DNA of 30,917 nucleotides from Collinsella sp. OM04-5 (GCF_003439125.1 NZ_QSUU01000017.1:1-30917); one strand, 5' to 3'. Counted from the first letter of the stretch, positions 1-8,216 are shown. Notes: a model not told the origin generated them from the sequence alone. Made by a program: numbers and translations.

Positions 1-69
1 GCCAGCCCGTGGGAGGCCAGGGCGCCGCTGACCGGTGGACGGCACCGAGCCGTACGCTTGGACTTAGAA
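1..69. other. Unassigned 3' end of an upstream transcript
   Basis: These bases precede an intrinsic terminator, so they should be the tail of an upstream gene cut by the window edge. One frame stops at a TGA at 29-31; the other two + frames run through the terminator, which is unlikely for a protein gene. The stretch has a short ACGGC/GCCGT dyad and could equally be the 3' part of a structured RNA. I do not recognise it. Confidence 0.2.
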
Positions 70-100
70 GGGGGAGGCCTCGCGGCCTCCCCCTTTTTTT
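70..100 (+). terminator. Intrinsic terminator upstream of acpS
   Basis: A perfect 10-bp stem (70-79 with 84-93) has a TCGC tetraloop and is followed by seven T. It ends the upstream transcript and insulates the acpS operon. Confidence 0.9.
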
Positions 101-150
101 GCGTTTACGGGCTTTTGTCTCACATAGTAGCTGTGTTTTATAACCCTCGT

Positions 151-180
151 TTGTCGCATCTTCTGTGAACGGGCTACAAT
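151..180 (+). promoter_or_regulatory. Sigma70-type promoter of the acpS operon
   Basis: TTGTCG (151-156) and TACAAT (175-180) are separated by 18 bp. The predicted transcript starts near 187, just ahead of the GGAGGTG ribosome binding site at 200-206. Confidence 0.6.
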
Positions 181-209
181 AGCTTAGTCTGTGCAATATG
201 GAGGTGAAC

Positions 210-749
210 ATGGCTGAAGCTGGTATCGGCGTTGATATCGTCGAGATTTCCCGCATGAAATCTATTCTTGAAAAGACGCCGTCGTTTGCTCGGCGTGTGT
301 TTACCGAAGAAGAGCGTGCGTATTGCGATGCATCATCGCGTCCCGCTGCTCACTATGCGAGCCGCTTTGCTTCGCGCGAGGCGGTGCTTAAAGCTCTCGG
401 CACGGGTTTTAGTCAAGGCGTGGGTCGCAAGGATGTTTCGGTAACGCGTGATAAACTCGGCAAACCGAAGGCGCTGCTTTCGGGCCGTGCTCTCGAGATC
501 GCTCAAGAACTGGGTGTTGTTGAGGTCGCTCTTTCCATTACGCTTACGGGAGACTTGGCCGTTGCGAATGCCATCGCGATTACCGAAGATGCTCGGCCTA
601 AGCCAAAAGAGGAAAAGGTGAGTACCAAGAAACGCGTTGCGCAGACATTTAAAGAGGCTCGTTCTGTATTAGATGAGCTCGAGCAGCTGCAGAATTCAGC
701 ATTGACGGAGCACCTGGGCGATGCTTCGCAAGATACGCTAGGAGCATAG
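210..749 (+). CDS. acpS: Holo-[acyl-carrier-protein] synthase with C-terminal extension
   Basis: AcpS transfers 4'-phosphopantetheine from CoA to the serine of apo-ACP and so activates fatty acid synthesis in the cytoplasm. The N-terminal GVDIVEISRM motif supplies the Mg-binding Asp (D9), and FASREAVLKALGTG supplies the catalytic Glu (E57). An upstream ATG at 198 is in frame, but GGAGGTG at 200-206 overlaps it and fits the ATG at 210, so 210 is taken as the start (179 aa). The enzyme core normally ends near residue 120-125. Here about 50 further residues follow, starting with a Lys/Pro/Glu-rich linker (ARPKPKEEK) and then a helical, charged stretch. The gene abuts nnr (TAG then ATG), so it is the first gene of the operon. 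The assignment is firm; the role of the tail is unknown. Confidence 0.93.
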   Translation: MAEAGIGVDIVEISRMKSILEKTPSFARRVFTEEERAYCDASSRPAAHYASRFASREAVLKALGTGFSQGVGRKDVSVTRDKLGKPKALLSGRALEIAQELGVVEVALSITLTGDLAVANAIAITEDARPKPKEEKVSTKKRVAQTFKEARSVLDELEQLQNSALTEHLGDASQDTLGA

Positions 750-2366
750 ATGAAACCGGTTTTGAGTACCGAAGAAGTCGTTCGTCTCGAGGATATCATC
801 GAACGCGAAGGGACTTCGAAGGCCGAGCTTATGGAGCTAGCGGGTGAGTTTGCCGCCAACGAGGTCTTGAAGCTCAATCCCGATCGGGTTCTCGTTCTGG
901 TCGGTTTTGGTAATAATGGCGGCGACGGTTGGGTTGCCGCCGATATCCTGAGCCACAAGGGTGTGGACGTGGATATCGTTTCTCCGGTTGAGCCGGATGA
1001 GATTCCTGCTGCTCTGGCACGTCATGTTGCTCGTCGAACTGCCGGCCGCGATGTGCACGTTTGCGTAGGTCCCTCGCGTGACGAACTCGAGGTTTTGATC
1101 GATAAGGCCGATGTTGTTGTCGATGCCATTTTTGGTACCGGTTTCCACGGGAATCTGCGTGCGCCGTTCTCCATTTGGATTCCTACGGTCAATGAATGCG
1201 CCGATTGTGTCGTATCCATTGATGTCCCCTCGGGCCTGAATGCCGAGACGGGCGTTGTTGATGACGACTGCATTCGTGCCGAGCGCACGGTGACGATGAT
1301 TGCGCCCAAGATTGGTCTGTATAGCGCTGATGGTCCTGAGTATGCTGGCGATTTGACCTGCGGCAATCTTTACGACCGTCTTGACGAGGTCATCGATGAT
1401 GTCGACCACGCCGCCGAGATTGTCGAGCCCGGTGACTTAGTTGATTACTTTGCTCCGCTACCATCGAATATTGATAAGTATTCCCGTGGCTCTGTGCTTA
1501 TTGTCGCCGGATCTGCGCAATATCCTGGTGCTGCCATTATGGCGGCCAAGTCTGCAGCTCGCGCGGGTGCTGGTTACGTGGCAGTCGCGGCTCCTGACGC
1601 CTGTGCCAATCTCATTCGCATGGCACTTCCTTCGATTCCCGTCTTTGCTATTCCGTCTGATTCCCGCGGCTCCTTTGGCGCCGCTGCGCGCATGACGGTG
1701 TGCGAGATCGCAAAGAAGTACAGCTGCGTGCTGTGCGGTCCCGGTATGACGACGTCTGCCGGCGCTATGCAGGTGGTTTCGGGCTTGCTCGAGCTTGATG
1801 TACCGCTAATTTTGGACGCCGATGCACTCAACTGCCTTGCTAAGATTGCCATTGACGGTATTGATAGTAACCCCGAGATGTATCGCCGCGAGCAGCCGTT
1901 GGTTATGACGCCGCACTATCGTGAGCTTTCGCGTCTGGTTGCCGGTGACGAGGTGAACGACCTTGGTACCGCGATTGCGGCCGCGCAGAAGGTTGTTTGG
2001 GCTGCAGGCTCCGACAATCTGGTGGTCATTGCCAAGGGGCCGACGACGGCTATCTGTGGTGTTGAGCGCGTGCTGCTGCCACTCTCGGGTCCGGCTTCTC
2101 TGGCAACTGCCGGTTCGGGTGATGTTCTGGCGGGTATTTTGGCCGGCACGCTTGCCACCATGCGCGACGAGATGGATCGTTGGGAGTTGCTGTATTCGTA
2201 CGCCGTCGCACTTCACAGCTACGCCGGTTTTGCCGCGGCGACGGAGTATGGTGAGAAGAGCGTTATCGCAACCGATCTTATCGACTTGATCGGTCCTGCC
2301 ATGGAGCTGGCGGCAAAGGATGCGCTCGAAGATCTGGGAATCATGGACGAAGGGTCGGATGACTAA
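750..2366 (+). CDS. nnr: Bifunctional NAD(P)H-hydrate epimerase / ADP-dependent dehydratase
   Basis: This enzyme repairs damaged nicotinamide cofactors. The N-terminal YjeF_N domain (about 1-215) epimerises R-NAD(P)HX to the S form; the C-terminal ribokinase-like domain (about 235-525) dehydrates S-NAD(P)HX using ADP. The N-domain shows VGFGNNGGDGWVAA, the usual GNNGGDG signature. The C-domain shows YSRGSVLIVAGS, LDADALNCL, MTPHYRELSRL, AKGPTT and TAGSGDVLAGILAG, the last being the nucleotide and catalytic-Asp motif. At 538 aa it has the usual length for the fused form. The start directly follows the acpS stop and has AGGAG at 740-744. Neighbours acpS and alr are common partners of this gene in Gram-positive bacteria. 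Confidence 0.95.
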   Translation: MKPVLSTEEVVRLEDIIEREGTSKAELMELAGEFAANEVLKLNPDRVLVLVGFGNNGGDGWVAADILSHKGVDVDIVSPVEPDEIPAALARHVARRTAGRDVHVCVGPSRDELEVLIDKADVVVDAIFGTGFHGNLRAPFSIWIPTVNECADCVVSIDVPSGLNAETGVVDDDCIRAERTVTMIAPKIGLYSADGPEYAGDLTCGNLYDRLDEVIDDVDHAAEIVEPGDLVDYFAPLPSNIDKYSRGSVLIVAGSAQYPGAAIMAAKSAARAGAGYVAVAAPDACANLIRMALPSIPVFAIPSDSRGSFGAAARMTVCEIAKKYSCVLCGPGMTTSAGAMQVVSGLLELDVPLILDADALNCLAKIAIDGIDSNPEMYRREQPLVMTPHYRELSRLVAGDEVNDLGTAIAAAQKVVWAAGSDNLVVIAKGPTTAICGVERVLLPLSGPASLATAGSGDVLAGILAGTLATMRDEMDRWELLYSYAVALHSYAGFAAATEYGEKSVIATDLIDLIGPAMELAAKDALEDLGIMDEGSDD

Positions 2367-2368
2367 TC

Positions 2369-3514
2369 ATGAATAAAGCCGATTTGACGCGCTGGTCCTG
2401 GGTCGAGATCGACCGCGGGGCGCTCCGTCGCAACACGAGGGCCTATAAGAACTTGTTGAATCCGCGTCAGCGCCTGTGCTGCGTGGTCAAGGCCGATGCT
2501 TATGGTCATGGAGCTGTTGAGTGCGCCAAGATCATGTATTCGGCCGGTGCCGACATGTTTGCCGTGGCGACGGTTAACGAGGGCGTTGAGCTCCGACAGG
2601 GCGGGATTACGAAACCCATCCTCATCCTAAGCGAGCCGCCTATCGAGGCCATTCCGACGTTGCTCGAGTTTGATATCATGCCCTCGGTCTATACGTCTGA
2701 CTTTGCTCTTGCGTATGGCGAATGTGCCGTCGCGGCGGGCAAGGTGGGCAAGTATCATCTCGCCATCGAGACGGGCATGAACCGCATTGGCGTACATTAC
2801 ACGCAGGTGCTCGACTTTGTCCGCGGTATTAATTTCCATCGCGGTATTCAGTGCGACGGCGTATTTACGCACTTCGCCACGGCCGATGAACCTTCGGGCT
2901 GGGACTACAAACTGCAGTGTCAGCGCTTTACCGAGGCCGTTCAGGCCATTAAGGATGCGGGCTTTGAGTGCGGTATCGTGCACTGCGCCAACACGCCGTC
3001 CTCGATGCTCGACCCCTCGATGCATTTTGATATGATTCGCGCCGGCGTCGGCTTGTATGGCATGCAGCCGTGCGAGCTGAGTGGCCGCGTGATGCAGCTT
3101 GATCCCGTTATGAGCGTCCATGCGCGCGTGACGCGCGTGGCACATCCTGCGATGGGCGAGGGCGTGGGCTACGGCTTTACCTACCGCGTACCGCGCACGC
3201 GCGTTCAGATCTGCACCCTTCCGATCGGTTATGCCGATGGCCTTTCGCGTACGCTTTCCAATCGTATGGACGTGCTGTATCGCGGCGAGCGTGTGCGTCA
3301 GGTGGGCAATATCTGCATGGACCAGTTTATGGTCGCCATTCAGTCCAACCCAGCACATGAGATTCCCGAGGCCGAGTATGGTGACGAGATGATCATTGTC
3401 GGCCGCGATGGAGATGCCGAGATTACCATGGACGAGATGGCGCGCCTACGCGGCACGATTAACTACGAGGTCGCTTGCGGCTTTGGTATGCGTCTCGACA
3501 AGGTCTACGTGTAG
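2369..3514 (+). CDS. alr: Alanine racemase
   Basis: This PLP enzyme interconverts L- and D-alanine and supplies D-Ala for peptidoglycan. The PLP lysine is K41 in VVKADAYGHG. The N-terminal barrel also shows HLAIETGMNRIGV and FTHFATADE. The second catalytic residue, a Tyr, lies in GVGYGFTYRV, followed by LPIGYADGLSR and VGNICMDQFM. At 381 aa it has the family's standard length and no key residue is missing. The ATG lies two bases after the nnr stop, so translation is probably coupled. It belongs to the same operon as acpS and nnr. Confidence 0.96.
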   Translation: MNKADLTRWSWVEIDRGALRRNTRAYKNLLNPRQRLCCVVKADAYGHGAVECAKIMYSAGADMFAVATVNEGVELRQGGITKPILILSEPPIEAIPTLLEFDIMPSVYTSDFALAYGECAVAAGKVGKYHLAIETGMNRIGVHYTQVLDFVRGINFHRGIQCDGVFTHFATADEPSGWDYKLQCQRFTEAVQAIKDAGFECGIVHCANTPSSMLDPSMHFDMIRAGVGLYGMQPCELSGRVMQLDPVMSVHARVTRVAHPAMGEGVGYGFTYRVPRTRVQICTLPIGYADGLSRTLSNRMDVLYRGERVRQVGNICMDQFMVAIQSNPAHEIPEAEYGDEMIIVGRDGDAEITMDEMARLRGTINYEVACGFGMRLDKVYV

Positions 3515-3522
3515 GAGTCGCT

Positions 3523-4143
3523 ATGGGCGTCATGCACATCCCCGGCCATAGCCATCAGGCGCCGCGTGAGGTCGCACTCGAGGAGATCGAGGCCGTTCTG
3601 GGCGATTGTCACCTTTGCCAGCTTTACCAGTCGCGCCATAACATCGTGTTTGGCGTGGGAAACCCCCACGCTCGCGTGATGTTTATTGGCGAGGCGCCGG
3701 GCCGCAATGAGGATTTGCAGGGCGAGCCCTTTGTGGGGGCGGCAGGCGAGGACCTCAACGGCATTTTGTCGCTGGCGGGGCTCAAACGCGAAGACGTCTA
3801 CATTGCCAACGTGCTTAAGTGCCGCCCGCCGGGAAACCGCAATCCGCGTCCCGAGGAAGTGCTGGCTTGCTCGCCATTTTTGCGTGAGCAGATTCGAAGC
3901 ATCTGGCCCGATATTATTGTGACGCTCGGCAACCCCGCGACGCACTTTGTGCTAAAGACCGAGATTGGCATTACTAAGCTGCGCGGCAGGTTCCACCAGA
4001 TGGGGCATTTTGTGGTAATGCCCACGTTCCATCCGGCAGCAGCGCTGCGCAATCCGGCGTGGCAGGAGCTGCTGGAGGAAGACTTTAAGATGCTGGGCGA
4101 CTATCTGGAGCGACATCCCGCGCCAGAGGACGCCTCGGAATAA
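3523..4143 (+). CDS. Uracil-DNA glycosylase, family 4 (iron-sulfur)
   Basis: This protein removes uracil from DNA as the first step of base-excision repair. It shows the family 4/5 motif A GEAPGRNEDLQGEPFVG and the C-terminal PTFHPAAALRNP motif. Four cysteines fit the 4Fe-4S ligands of family 4: C29 and C32 (CHLC), C100 (LKCRPPGNRNP) and C116. An upstream in-frame ATG at 3475 lies inside alr, but AGGAG at 3513-3517 with the ATG at 3523 is the likelier start, giving 206 aa. The ribosome binding site overlaps the alr stop, so it is part of the operon. Confidence 0.93.
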   Translation: MGVMHIPGHSHQAPREVALEEIEAVLGDCHLCQLYQSRHNIVFGVGNPHARVMFIGEAPGRNEDLQGEPFVGAAGEDLNGILSLAGLKREDVYIANVLKCRPPGNRNPRPEEVLACSPFLREQIRSIWPDIIVTLGNPATHFVLKTEIGITKLRGRFHQMGHFVVMPTFHPAAALRNPAWQELLEEDFKMLGDYLERHPAPEDASE

Positions 4144-4155
4144 TAAGGAGCATAT

Positions 4156-4662
4156 ATGTCCCTGGAGCGCCTGGGGGTAGGTACTTACAAAACGACTTGC
4201 GCTGCCGATACGGAGTACTTTGGCGAGCTAATTGCACCGTGCCTTGAGGATGGCGATGTGCTCATCCTGACCGGTGGCCTGGGAGTGGGCAAAACTCACT
4301 TTACCAAGGGCGTCTCGCGCGGGCTGGGCGATGGGCATATGGTTACGAGCCCTACGTTCGCCCTCATGGCCGTTCACGATCAAGGTCGTATTCCGCTGTT
4401 TCACTTTGATCTATACCGCCTGGAGCATGCCTACGAGCTCGAGGATACGGGCATTTTCGATGTGCTGGGCTATGAGGGTGCTTGCCTGCTGGAATGGGGC
4501 GAACAATTCCAGGACGAGCTGACGGATGAGTATCTTTCGGTGACGCTCAGGCGTGATGAGGGCGACAGCGATGTGCGAACGATAACGCTTGAGGCGCACG
4601 GTGACCGCGCAATGGAGCTTTCCCATTTGATTGATAAGGCTGTACAAGATGAGCTTGCATAA
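4156..4662 (+). CDS. tsaE: tRNA t6A biosynthesis ATPase TsaE
   Basis: TsaE is the ATPase that drives the TsaB-TsaD complex in making threonylcarbamoyl-adenosine at position 37 of ANN-decoding tRNAs. The Walker A motif is GGLGVGKTH (K46), followed by TSPTFALM and the family motif LFHFDLYRLE. The region LLEWGEQFQDEL matches the conserved WGE segment. It is 168 aa with an AGGAG site seven bases before the ATG. The end overlaps the start of the downstream fusion gene by 14 bp, which fits co-expression of all parts of one complex. Confidence 0.95.
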   Translation: MSLERLGVGTYKTTCAADTEYFGELIAPCLEDGDVLILTGGLGVGKTHFTKGVSRGLGDGHMVTSPTFALMAVHDQGRIPLFHFDLYRLEHAYELEDTGIFDVLGYEGACLLEWGEQFQDELTDEYLSVTLRRDEGDSDVRTITLEAHGDRAMELSHLIDKAVQDELA

Positions 4663-7033
4663 CGACAACGCGCTGGTGGTGGCGCTCGATACCTCGACCG
4701 ACATGCTTGCCTGCGCGGCAAGCTGGATTGATGGGCAGACGGGTGAGACGAAGCTCGTGAGTGGCGACCACATGTGTCGCCGTCACGCCAACGTTGAGCT
4801 CGTGAATACCGTTGATGGCGTGCTGGCTCAAGCCGGTCTGGATCGCAGCGATGTTGGTTGCTATGTGGTCGGCCGCGGCCCGGGGTCCTTTACGGGTGTG
4901 CGCATCGGCATCTCCACTGCCAAGGGCCTCGCGCGTGGTGCCAATGTTCCGCTGCTGGGCGTGTCGACGCTCGACGCTTGCGCTTGGACGGCGTGGAAGG
5001 CTGGCGTGCGCGGCAAGCTTGGTATCTTGGCCGATGCTATGCGCGGTGAGGTATATCCGGCGCTGTATATGCTGGTCGATGAGGGTCCCGAGCGTCAATT
5101 TGAGCGCGAACACGTGGTCAAGGCCGCCGTGGCGCTCGATGAGTGGCGCCAAGCAGCGGACTGGGGCCAGGTTCAGCTGACCGGTGACGGTCTCGTGCGC
5201 TATGGCAAGCTGCTGGGTGAGGACGAGGCCGCCCGCTGCGTGGAGCGCGACCTGTGGTGGCCTTCGGGCGAGGGCTTGCTGCTCGCGCACGCTGCGGGTG
5301 ACGGCGATCCGGCCCGCGTCCTGCCGATTTACACGCGCCTTTCGGATGCCGAGGAAAACGAGCGCAAGCGTCTTGGTCTTGCCGAGAGTGCGCAGAGCGA
5401 AATTACGGGTGTTGCCGATGAGCTCGCCGGTCGTCATCTGCAGTTCCGTCCCATGGGCGCGGCGGATGCCGAGGGCGCGAGCGCGCTGGAGGCTGCCTGC
5501 TTTGAAGGTGCCGGACACGAGGCATGGACGCCGGGCATGTTCCTGTCCGAACTGGGCGAGGACGTCGCTGCGCCGCGTAGTTGGTGGGTGGCACACGACG
5601 ACGGCAAGCTGCTGGGCCTTGCCGGCGGTATGGTCGTGGACGGTGATGTGCAGATTCTGGATGTCGCCGTCGACCCGGCACATCGCCGTGAGGGCATTGC
5701 CCGCAAGCTGCTGTCGCACGTGAGCTATGATGCCCAGATGCTCGGCTGCACCACGGCTTCGCTCGAGGTCGAGGACGGTAACGAGGGAGCGATCGCGCTT
5801 TATAACGCTCTGGGCTTTACCGAGGCTGGCCGTCGCCGCGGCTACTATGGTGCCGGCAAGGACGCCATCGTCATGACGGCTCCGCTGCCCCTGGTGCTTC
5901 CGGTCGACAATGCTTCGCCCGAGCCGACGGCGGCAGAGCAGCGCGTATGGCCGCTGCCTGCGCCTTGGCGCTCTGCCGAGGAACGTGTCGAGATTGAGCG
6001 TCGCCGCCTCGTACTCGCTATCGAGAGCTCCTGCGACGAGACGGCGGTGGCGATTATCGATGCGGATGGCAATATGCTGGCCAACCAGGTGTCGACGCAG
6101 ATTGATTTTCATGCACGCTTTGGCGGCGTGGTGCCCGAGATCGCCTCGCGCAAGCACGTCGAGGTGATTGTGAGTGTCGTGGATGCGGCACTCGAGGACG
6201 CCGCAGCGTCGCTGGGCCTTACGGGCGGAGCCATTACACCAAGTGAGCTTGCCGCCGTGGGCGTGACACAGGGTCCGGGCCTGGTTGGCGCCCTGGTGGT
6301 GGGCGTCGCCTTTGCCAAGGGCTTTGCGTATGCTGCCGGCAAGCCGCTCGTGTGCGTCAATCATCTGGAGGGCCACCTGTTTGCCAACCTGTTGGCGCAG
6401 CCCGACCTCAAGCCCCCGTTTATCTTTACGCTTGTCTCGGGCGGGCACACCATGCTCGTGCACGTGAAGGCATGGGGCGACTACGAGGTACTTGGTGAGA
6501 CACTCGACGATGCTGTGGGCGAGGCCTTCGACAAGGTAGCCAAGGCGTTGGGTCTGGGCTATCCCGGTGGCCCCATCATCTCCAAGCTGGCCGAGACGGG
6601 CAATCCCCGCGCGATCGATTTTCCTCGCGCGCTTAACAGCAGGGGGGACTATCGCTTCTCGCTTTCGGGCCTCAAGACGGCGGTGACGCTCTACATCGAG
6701 CAGGAGACCAAGGCTGGGCGCACGATTCACCTGCCCGATCTGGCGGCTTCGTTTGAGGCAGCCGTCTTTGACGTTCAGTACAAGAAGGCCAAGAACGCGC
6801 TGCATGCCACCGGATGCAAGGAATACTGCATCGGCGGCGGCGTCTCGGCTAATCCGCATCTGCGCGAGATGATGATCAAGAAGCTTGGGCGCCAGGGCAT
6901 CCGCGTGACGGTGCCGCCTCTCTCGGCATGCACCGACAACGCCGCCATGATCGCGGAGGTCGCCCGCCGTAAATTCGACCGAGGTGAAATCTCGCCGTTC
7001 GACGTCGACGCCGATCCAAACATGACGCTGTAG
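4649..7033 (+). CDS. tsaB-rimI-tsaD: TsaB-RimI-TsaD trifunctional fusion protein
   Basis: One 794-residue reading frame holds three proteins that are usually separate. Residues 1-230 are TsaB, with VVALDTSTDM and GRGPGSFTGVRIGIS. Residues about 264-412 are a GNAT acetyltransferase like RimI, with the acetyl-CoA loop VDPAHRREGIARKL and the closing LYNALGFTEAGRRRGYY. Residues about 454-794 are TsaD, with AIESSCDETAV, the metal ligands in NHLEGH (H572, H576), VSGGHT, SLSGLKTAV, GGGVSANPHLRE and CTDNAAMIA. TsaD transfers the threonylcarbamoyl group to A37 of tRNA, TsaB is its dimer partner, and RimI acetylates the N-terminal Ala of ribosomal protein S18. The ATG at 4649 is preferred over an in-frame TTG at 4631. 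No frame break occurs at either junction. Confidence 0.93.
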   Translation: MSLHNDNALVVALDTSTDMLACAASWIDGQTGETKLVSGDHMCRRHANVELVNTVDGVLAQAGLDRSDVGCYVVGRGPGSFTGVRIGISTAKGLARGANVPLLGVSTLDACAWTAWKAGVRGKLGILADAMRGEVYPALYMLVDEGPERQFEREHVVKAAVALDEWRQAADWGQVQLTGDGLVRYGKLLGEDEAARCVERDLWWPSGEGLLLAHAAGDGDPARVLPIYTRLSDAEENERKRLGLAESAQSEITGVADELAGRHLQFRPMGAADAEGASALEAACFEGAGHEAWTPGMFLSELGEDVAAPRSWWVAHDDGKLLGLAGGMVVDGDVQILDVAVDPAHRREGIARKLLSHVSYDAQMLGCTTASLEVEDGNEGAIALYNALGFTEAGRRRGYYGAGKDAIVMTAPLPLVLPVDNASPEPTAAEQRVWPLPAPWRSAEERVEIERRRLVLAIESSCDETAVAIIDADGNMLANQVSTQIDFHARFGGVVPEIASRKHVEVIVSVVDAALEDAAASLGLTGGAITPSELAAVGVTQGPGLVGALVVGVAFAKGFAYAAGKPLVCVNHLEGHLFANLLAQPDLKPPFIFTLVSGGHTMLVHVKAWGDYEVLGETLDDAVGEAFDKVAKALGLGYPGGPIISKLAETGNPRAIDFPRALNSRGDYRFSLSGLKTAVTLYIEQETKAGRTIHLPDLAASFEAAVFDVQYKKAKNALHATGCKEYCIGGGVSANPHLREMMIKKLGRQGIRVTVPPLSACTDNAAMIAEVARRKFDRGEISPFDVDADPNMTL

Positions 7034-7045
7034 TCGTACTTGTGC

Positions 7046-7074
7046 GGTCCCCGGGCGATGCCGGGGACCTTTCT
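7046..7074 (+). terminator. Terminator of the acpS-tsaD operon
   Basis: A perfect 9-bp stem, GGTCCCCGG (7046-7054) with CCGGGGACC (7061-7069), and a short T-rich tail end the operon 12 bases after the tsaD stop. The toxin gene converges from the other side. Confidence 0.75.
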
Positions 7075-7171
7075 GTCCCGATGCGGCTTGCAGGTTCGTT
7101 TGGCGTCGACAACGCTCGGCAAGGTCAACCTGCTAGAGTCGAATCTTCGGCGTTCTTTAGCTGAAAGAAAC

Positions 7172-7486
7172 CTACCTGATAATCGACTCAATATCTCGTC
7201 TCTTATATAGCAGTCGGCGGACTTCCATAACGTCGTCGATGACGACATAAAAAACCATGTAGTTGCCAACGCAGAAGCGGTAATACGGGTGCAACCGCCT
7301 TCTTGTCGAAGGGTATGTTGGTGACATGGTTGGATTCTTGAGATGTTCGAGTATGCCTGCTTCAACATTGTCGACAAGCCTATTTGCTGCAGCGGGGTTA
7401 TTGAGATCAAAGGCGATATATGACGCTGCTTGGCTGAGGTCCTCCCAAAATAGGGGAAGATAGCGGAGCTTATAGGGCCTGTTCAT
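7172..7486 (-). CDS. RelE/ParE-family toxin
   Basis: This small basic protein (104 aa) fits the RelE/ParE toxin fold. It starts MNRPYKLRYLPLFWEDL, and the C-terminal half RFCVGNYMVFYVVIDDVMEV then RLLYKRRDIESII has the strand pattern and final Arg-rich strand of ParE-like toxins (compare the family's GNYLIFYVV...RVLYGRRD). ParE members poison gyrase and RelE members cleave mRNA; the sequence alone does not decide between them. An earlier ATG exists but lies deep in the antitoxin gene; the start at 7486 overlaps the antitoxin end by 17 bp, the usual arrangement for such pairs. Convergent with tsaD. Confidence 0.85.
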   Translation of the reverse strand: MNRPYKLRYLPLFWEDLSQAASYIAFDLNNPAAANRLVDNVEAGILEHLKNPTMSPTYPSTRRRLHPYYRFCVGNYMVFYVVIDDVMEVRRLLYKRRDIESIIR

Positions 7487-7745
7487 CGAGACCGCCGTTG
7501 AGCATTTTTCTGACAGAGCCAAAGACATCGTCGTGTGTGTAGCGAAGTTGCATGCTGGCGGCCTGACGATCAGCGGCATCAAGGGCGCTCTCGATTGTAT
7601 TGCTCAGCGACTTGTACTGCTCAAAGCTCATGACGACCATAGAGCCCCGCCCGTTTTTAGTTAGAAAAACCGGACCCTCTTGTTCGACTTCGCGTTCAAC
7701 GTCCGGGTAGTGATTTCTAAGATCTGAGACTGGCCGAATATTCAC
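7470..7745 (-). CDS. Phd/YefM-family antitoxin
   Basis: This 91-aa protein starts VNIRPVSDLRNHYPDVEREV and continues GPVFLTKNGRGSMVVMSFEQY, the typical Phd/YefM DNA-binding half. The C-terminal half, rich in Ala, Asp and Gln, would wrap the toxin. The frame is open further upstream, but AGGAGGT at 7750-7756 (on the minus strand) lies four bases before a GTG at 7745, and the Phd fold begins there. Phd proteins neutralise the toxin and repress their own operon; the dyad at 7771-7788 is the likely operator. Confidence 0.87.
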   Translation of the reverse strand: MNIRPVSDLRNHYPDVEREVEQEGPVFLTKNGRGSMVVMSFEQYKSLSNTIESALDAADRQAASMQLRYTHDDVFGSVRKMLNGGLDEQAL

Positions 7746-7770
7746 GGCTACCTCCTGAGCTATCAGGATA

Positions 7771-7788
7771 TTATCGTAATTATGATAA
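7771..7788 (-). promoter_or_regulatory. Palindromic operator of the toxin-antitoxin operon
   Basis: TTATCGTAATTATGATAA is an 18-bp dyad with 16 of 18 positions symmetric. It lies about 25 bp upstream of the antitoxin GTG and overlaps an A+T-rich promoter-like stretch, where Phd/YefM proteins normally bind. Confidence 0.6.
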
Positions 7789-7811
7789 CAGAGTTTAGAT
7801 TTGGGATGGGA

Positions 7812-7971
7812 GCTCCTCGGGGGCGGGGCGGGCGCCTGCCGCCATATATGAACTTTATCGCGAGTTCCGCACGAACAGGAGGCCACTTAATGTGGCCTCC
7901 GTCGTGAGCAGGACTGTCCGAGCAGGAAAGTTCATATATGGCGGCAGGCGCCCGCCCCGCCCCCGAGGAGC
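7812..7971. repeat. Foldback element, copy 1 (45-bp perfect arms, 70-nt conserved core)
   Basis: Two perfectly complementary 45-nt arms (7812-7856 and 7927-7971) flank a 70-nt core (7857-7926). The core contains its own hairpin, GGAGGCCAC/GTGGCCTCC around TTAAT (7878-7900), and further pairing (CACGA with TCGTG), so nearly the whole 160 nt folds into one stem. The core recurs in reverse orientation at 12648-12716, with only a small indel/substitution, but the arms there are unrelated. It encodes no convincing protein. It fills most of the 424-bp gap between the antitoxin and the cstA leader. Confidence 0.9.
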
Positions 7972-8069
7972 GTCTCTCATGCAAAAACTGTCGTTGGGTA
8001 AAGTCCGAGGTTAGTGGCGTTTTATACCGAGAAATCCAAAAAAAGTTGAAAATTCATTACAAATTTGCG

Positions 8070-8098
8070 TTGACTTTAGGTAACTAAAGTTTCATACT
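8070..8098 (+). promoter_or_regulatory. Strong sigma70 promoter for cstA
   Basis: TTGACT (8070-8075) and CATACT (8093-8098) are 17 bp apart. An A+T-rich run just upstream (8036-8069) resembles an UP element. Confidence 0.75.
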
Positions 8099-8116
8099 CC
8101 TTTTCAACCACTGGGG

Positions 8117-8145
8117 GATGTGAACACGCACGGAACGTTCACATC
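8117..8145 (+). promoter_or_regulatory. Inverted repeat at the start of the cstA leader
   Basis: GATGTGAAC (8117-8125) and GTTCACATC (8137-8145) form a perfect 9-bp dyad with an 11-nt loop. It falls about 12-40 bases after the predicted transcription start, so it could be an operator or a 5' RNA hairpin. Confidence 0.5.
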
Positions 8146-8169
8146 ATGATCGAAGAGGATTTCTTAGAC

Positions 8170-8214
8170 ATGTTCACGCATCAGCTAAACATTATCAGCG
8201 TAGTAATTATCTGA
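8170..8214 (+). CDS. Putative Ile/Val-rich leader peptide of cstA
   Basis: A 14-codon frame reads MFTHQLNIISVVII. An AGAGGA-type ribosome binding site lies about ten bases upstream. Six of the last seven codons are Ile or Val, as in attenuation peptides of ilv operons. A hairpin begins three bases after its stop, and an intrinsic terminator follows before the cstA gene. The peptide is therefore likely a ribosome-stalling sensor rather than a functional protein. The reading is inferred from layout; no homologue is known to me in front of cstA. Confidence 0.5.
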   Translation: MFTHQLNIISVVII

Positions 8215-8216
8215 TG

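Noticed and set aside
1..69. SRP RNA, RNase P RNA or tmRNA 3' end
   Set aside because: None of the conserved sequences of these RNAs could be matched in the 60-odd bases available.
4547..6859. 770-codon minus-strand frame opposite tsaE and the fusion gene
   Set aside because: It is the antisense shadow of tsaE and TsaB-RimI-TsaD, both of which have clear motifs; its own translation has no recognisable domain.
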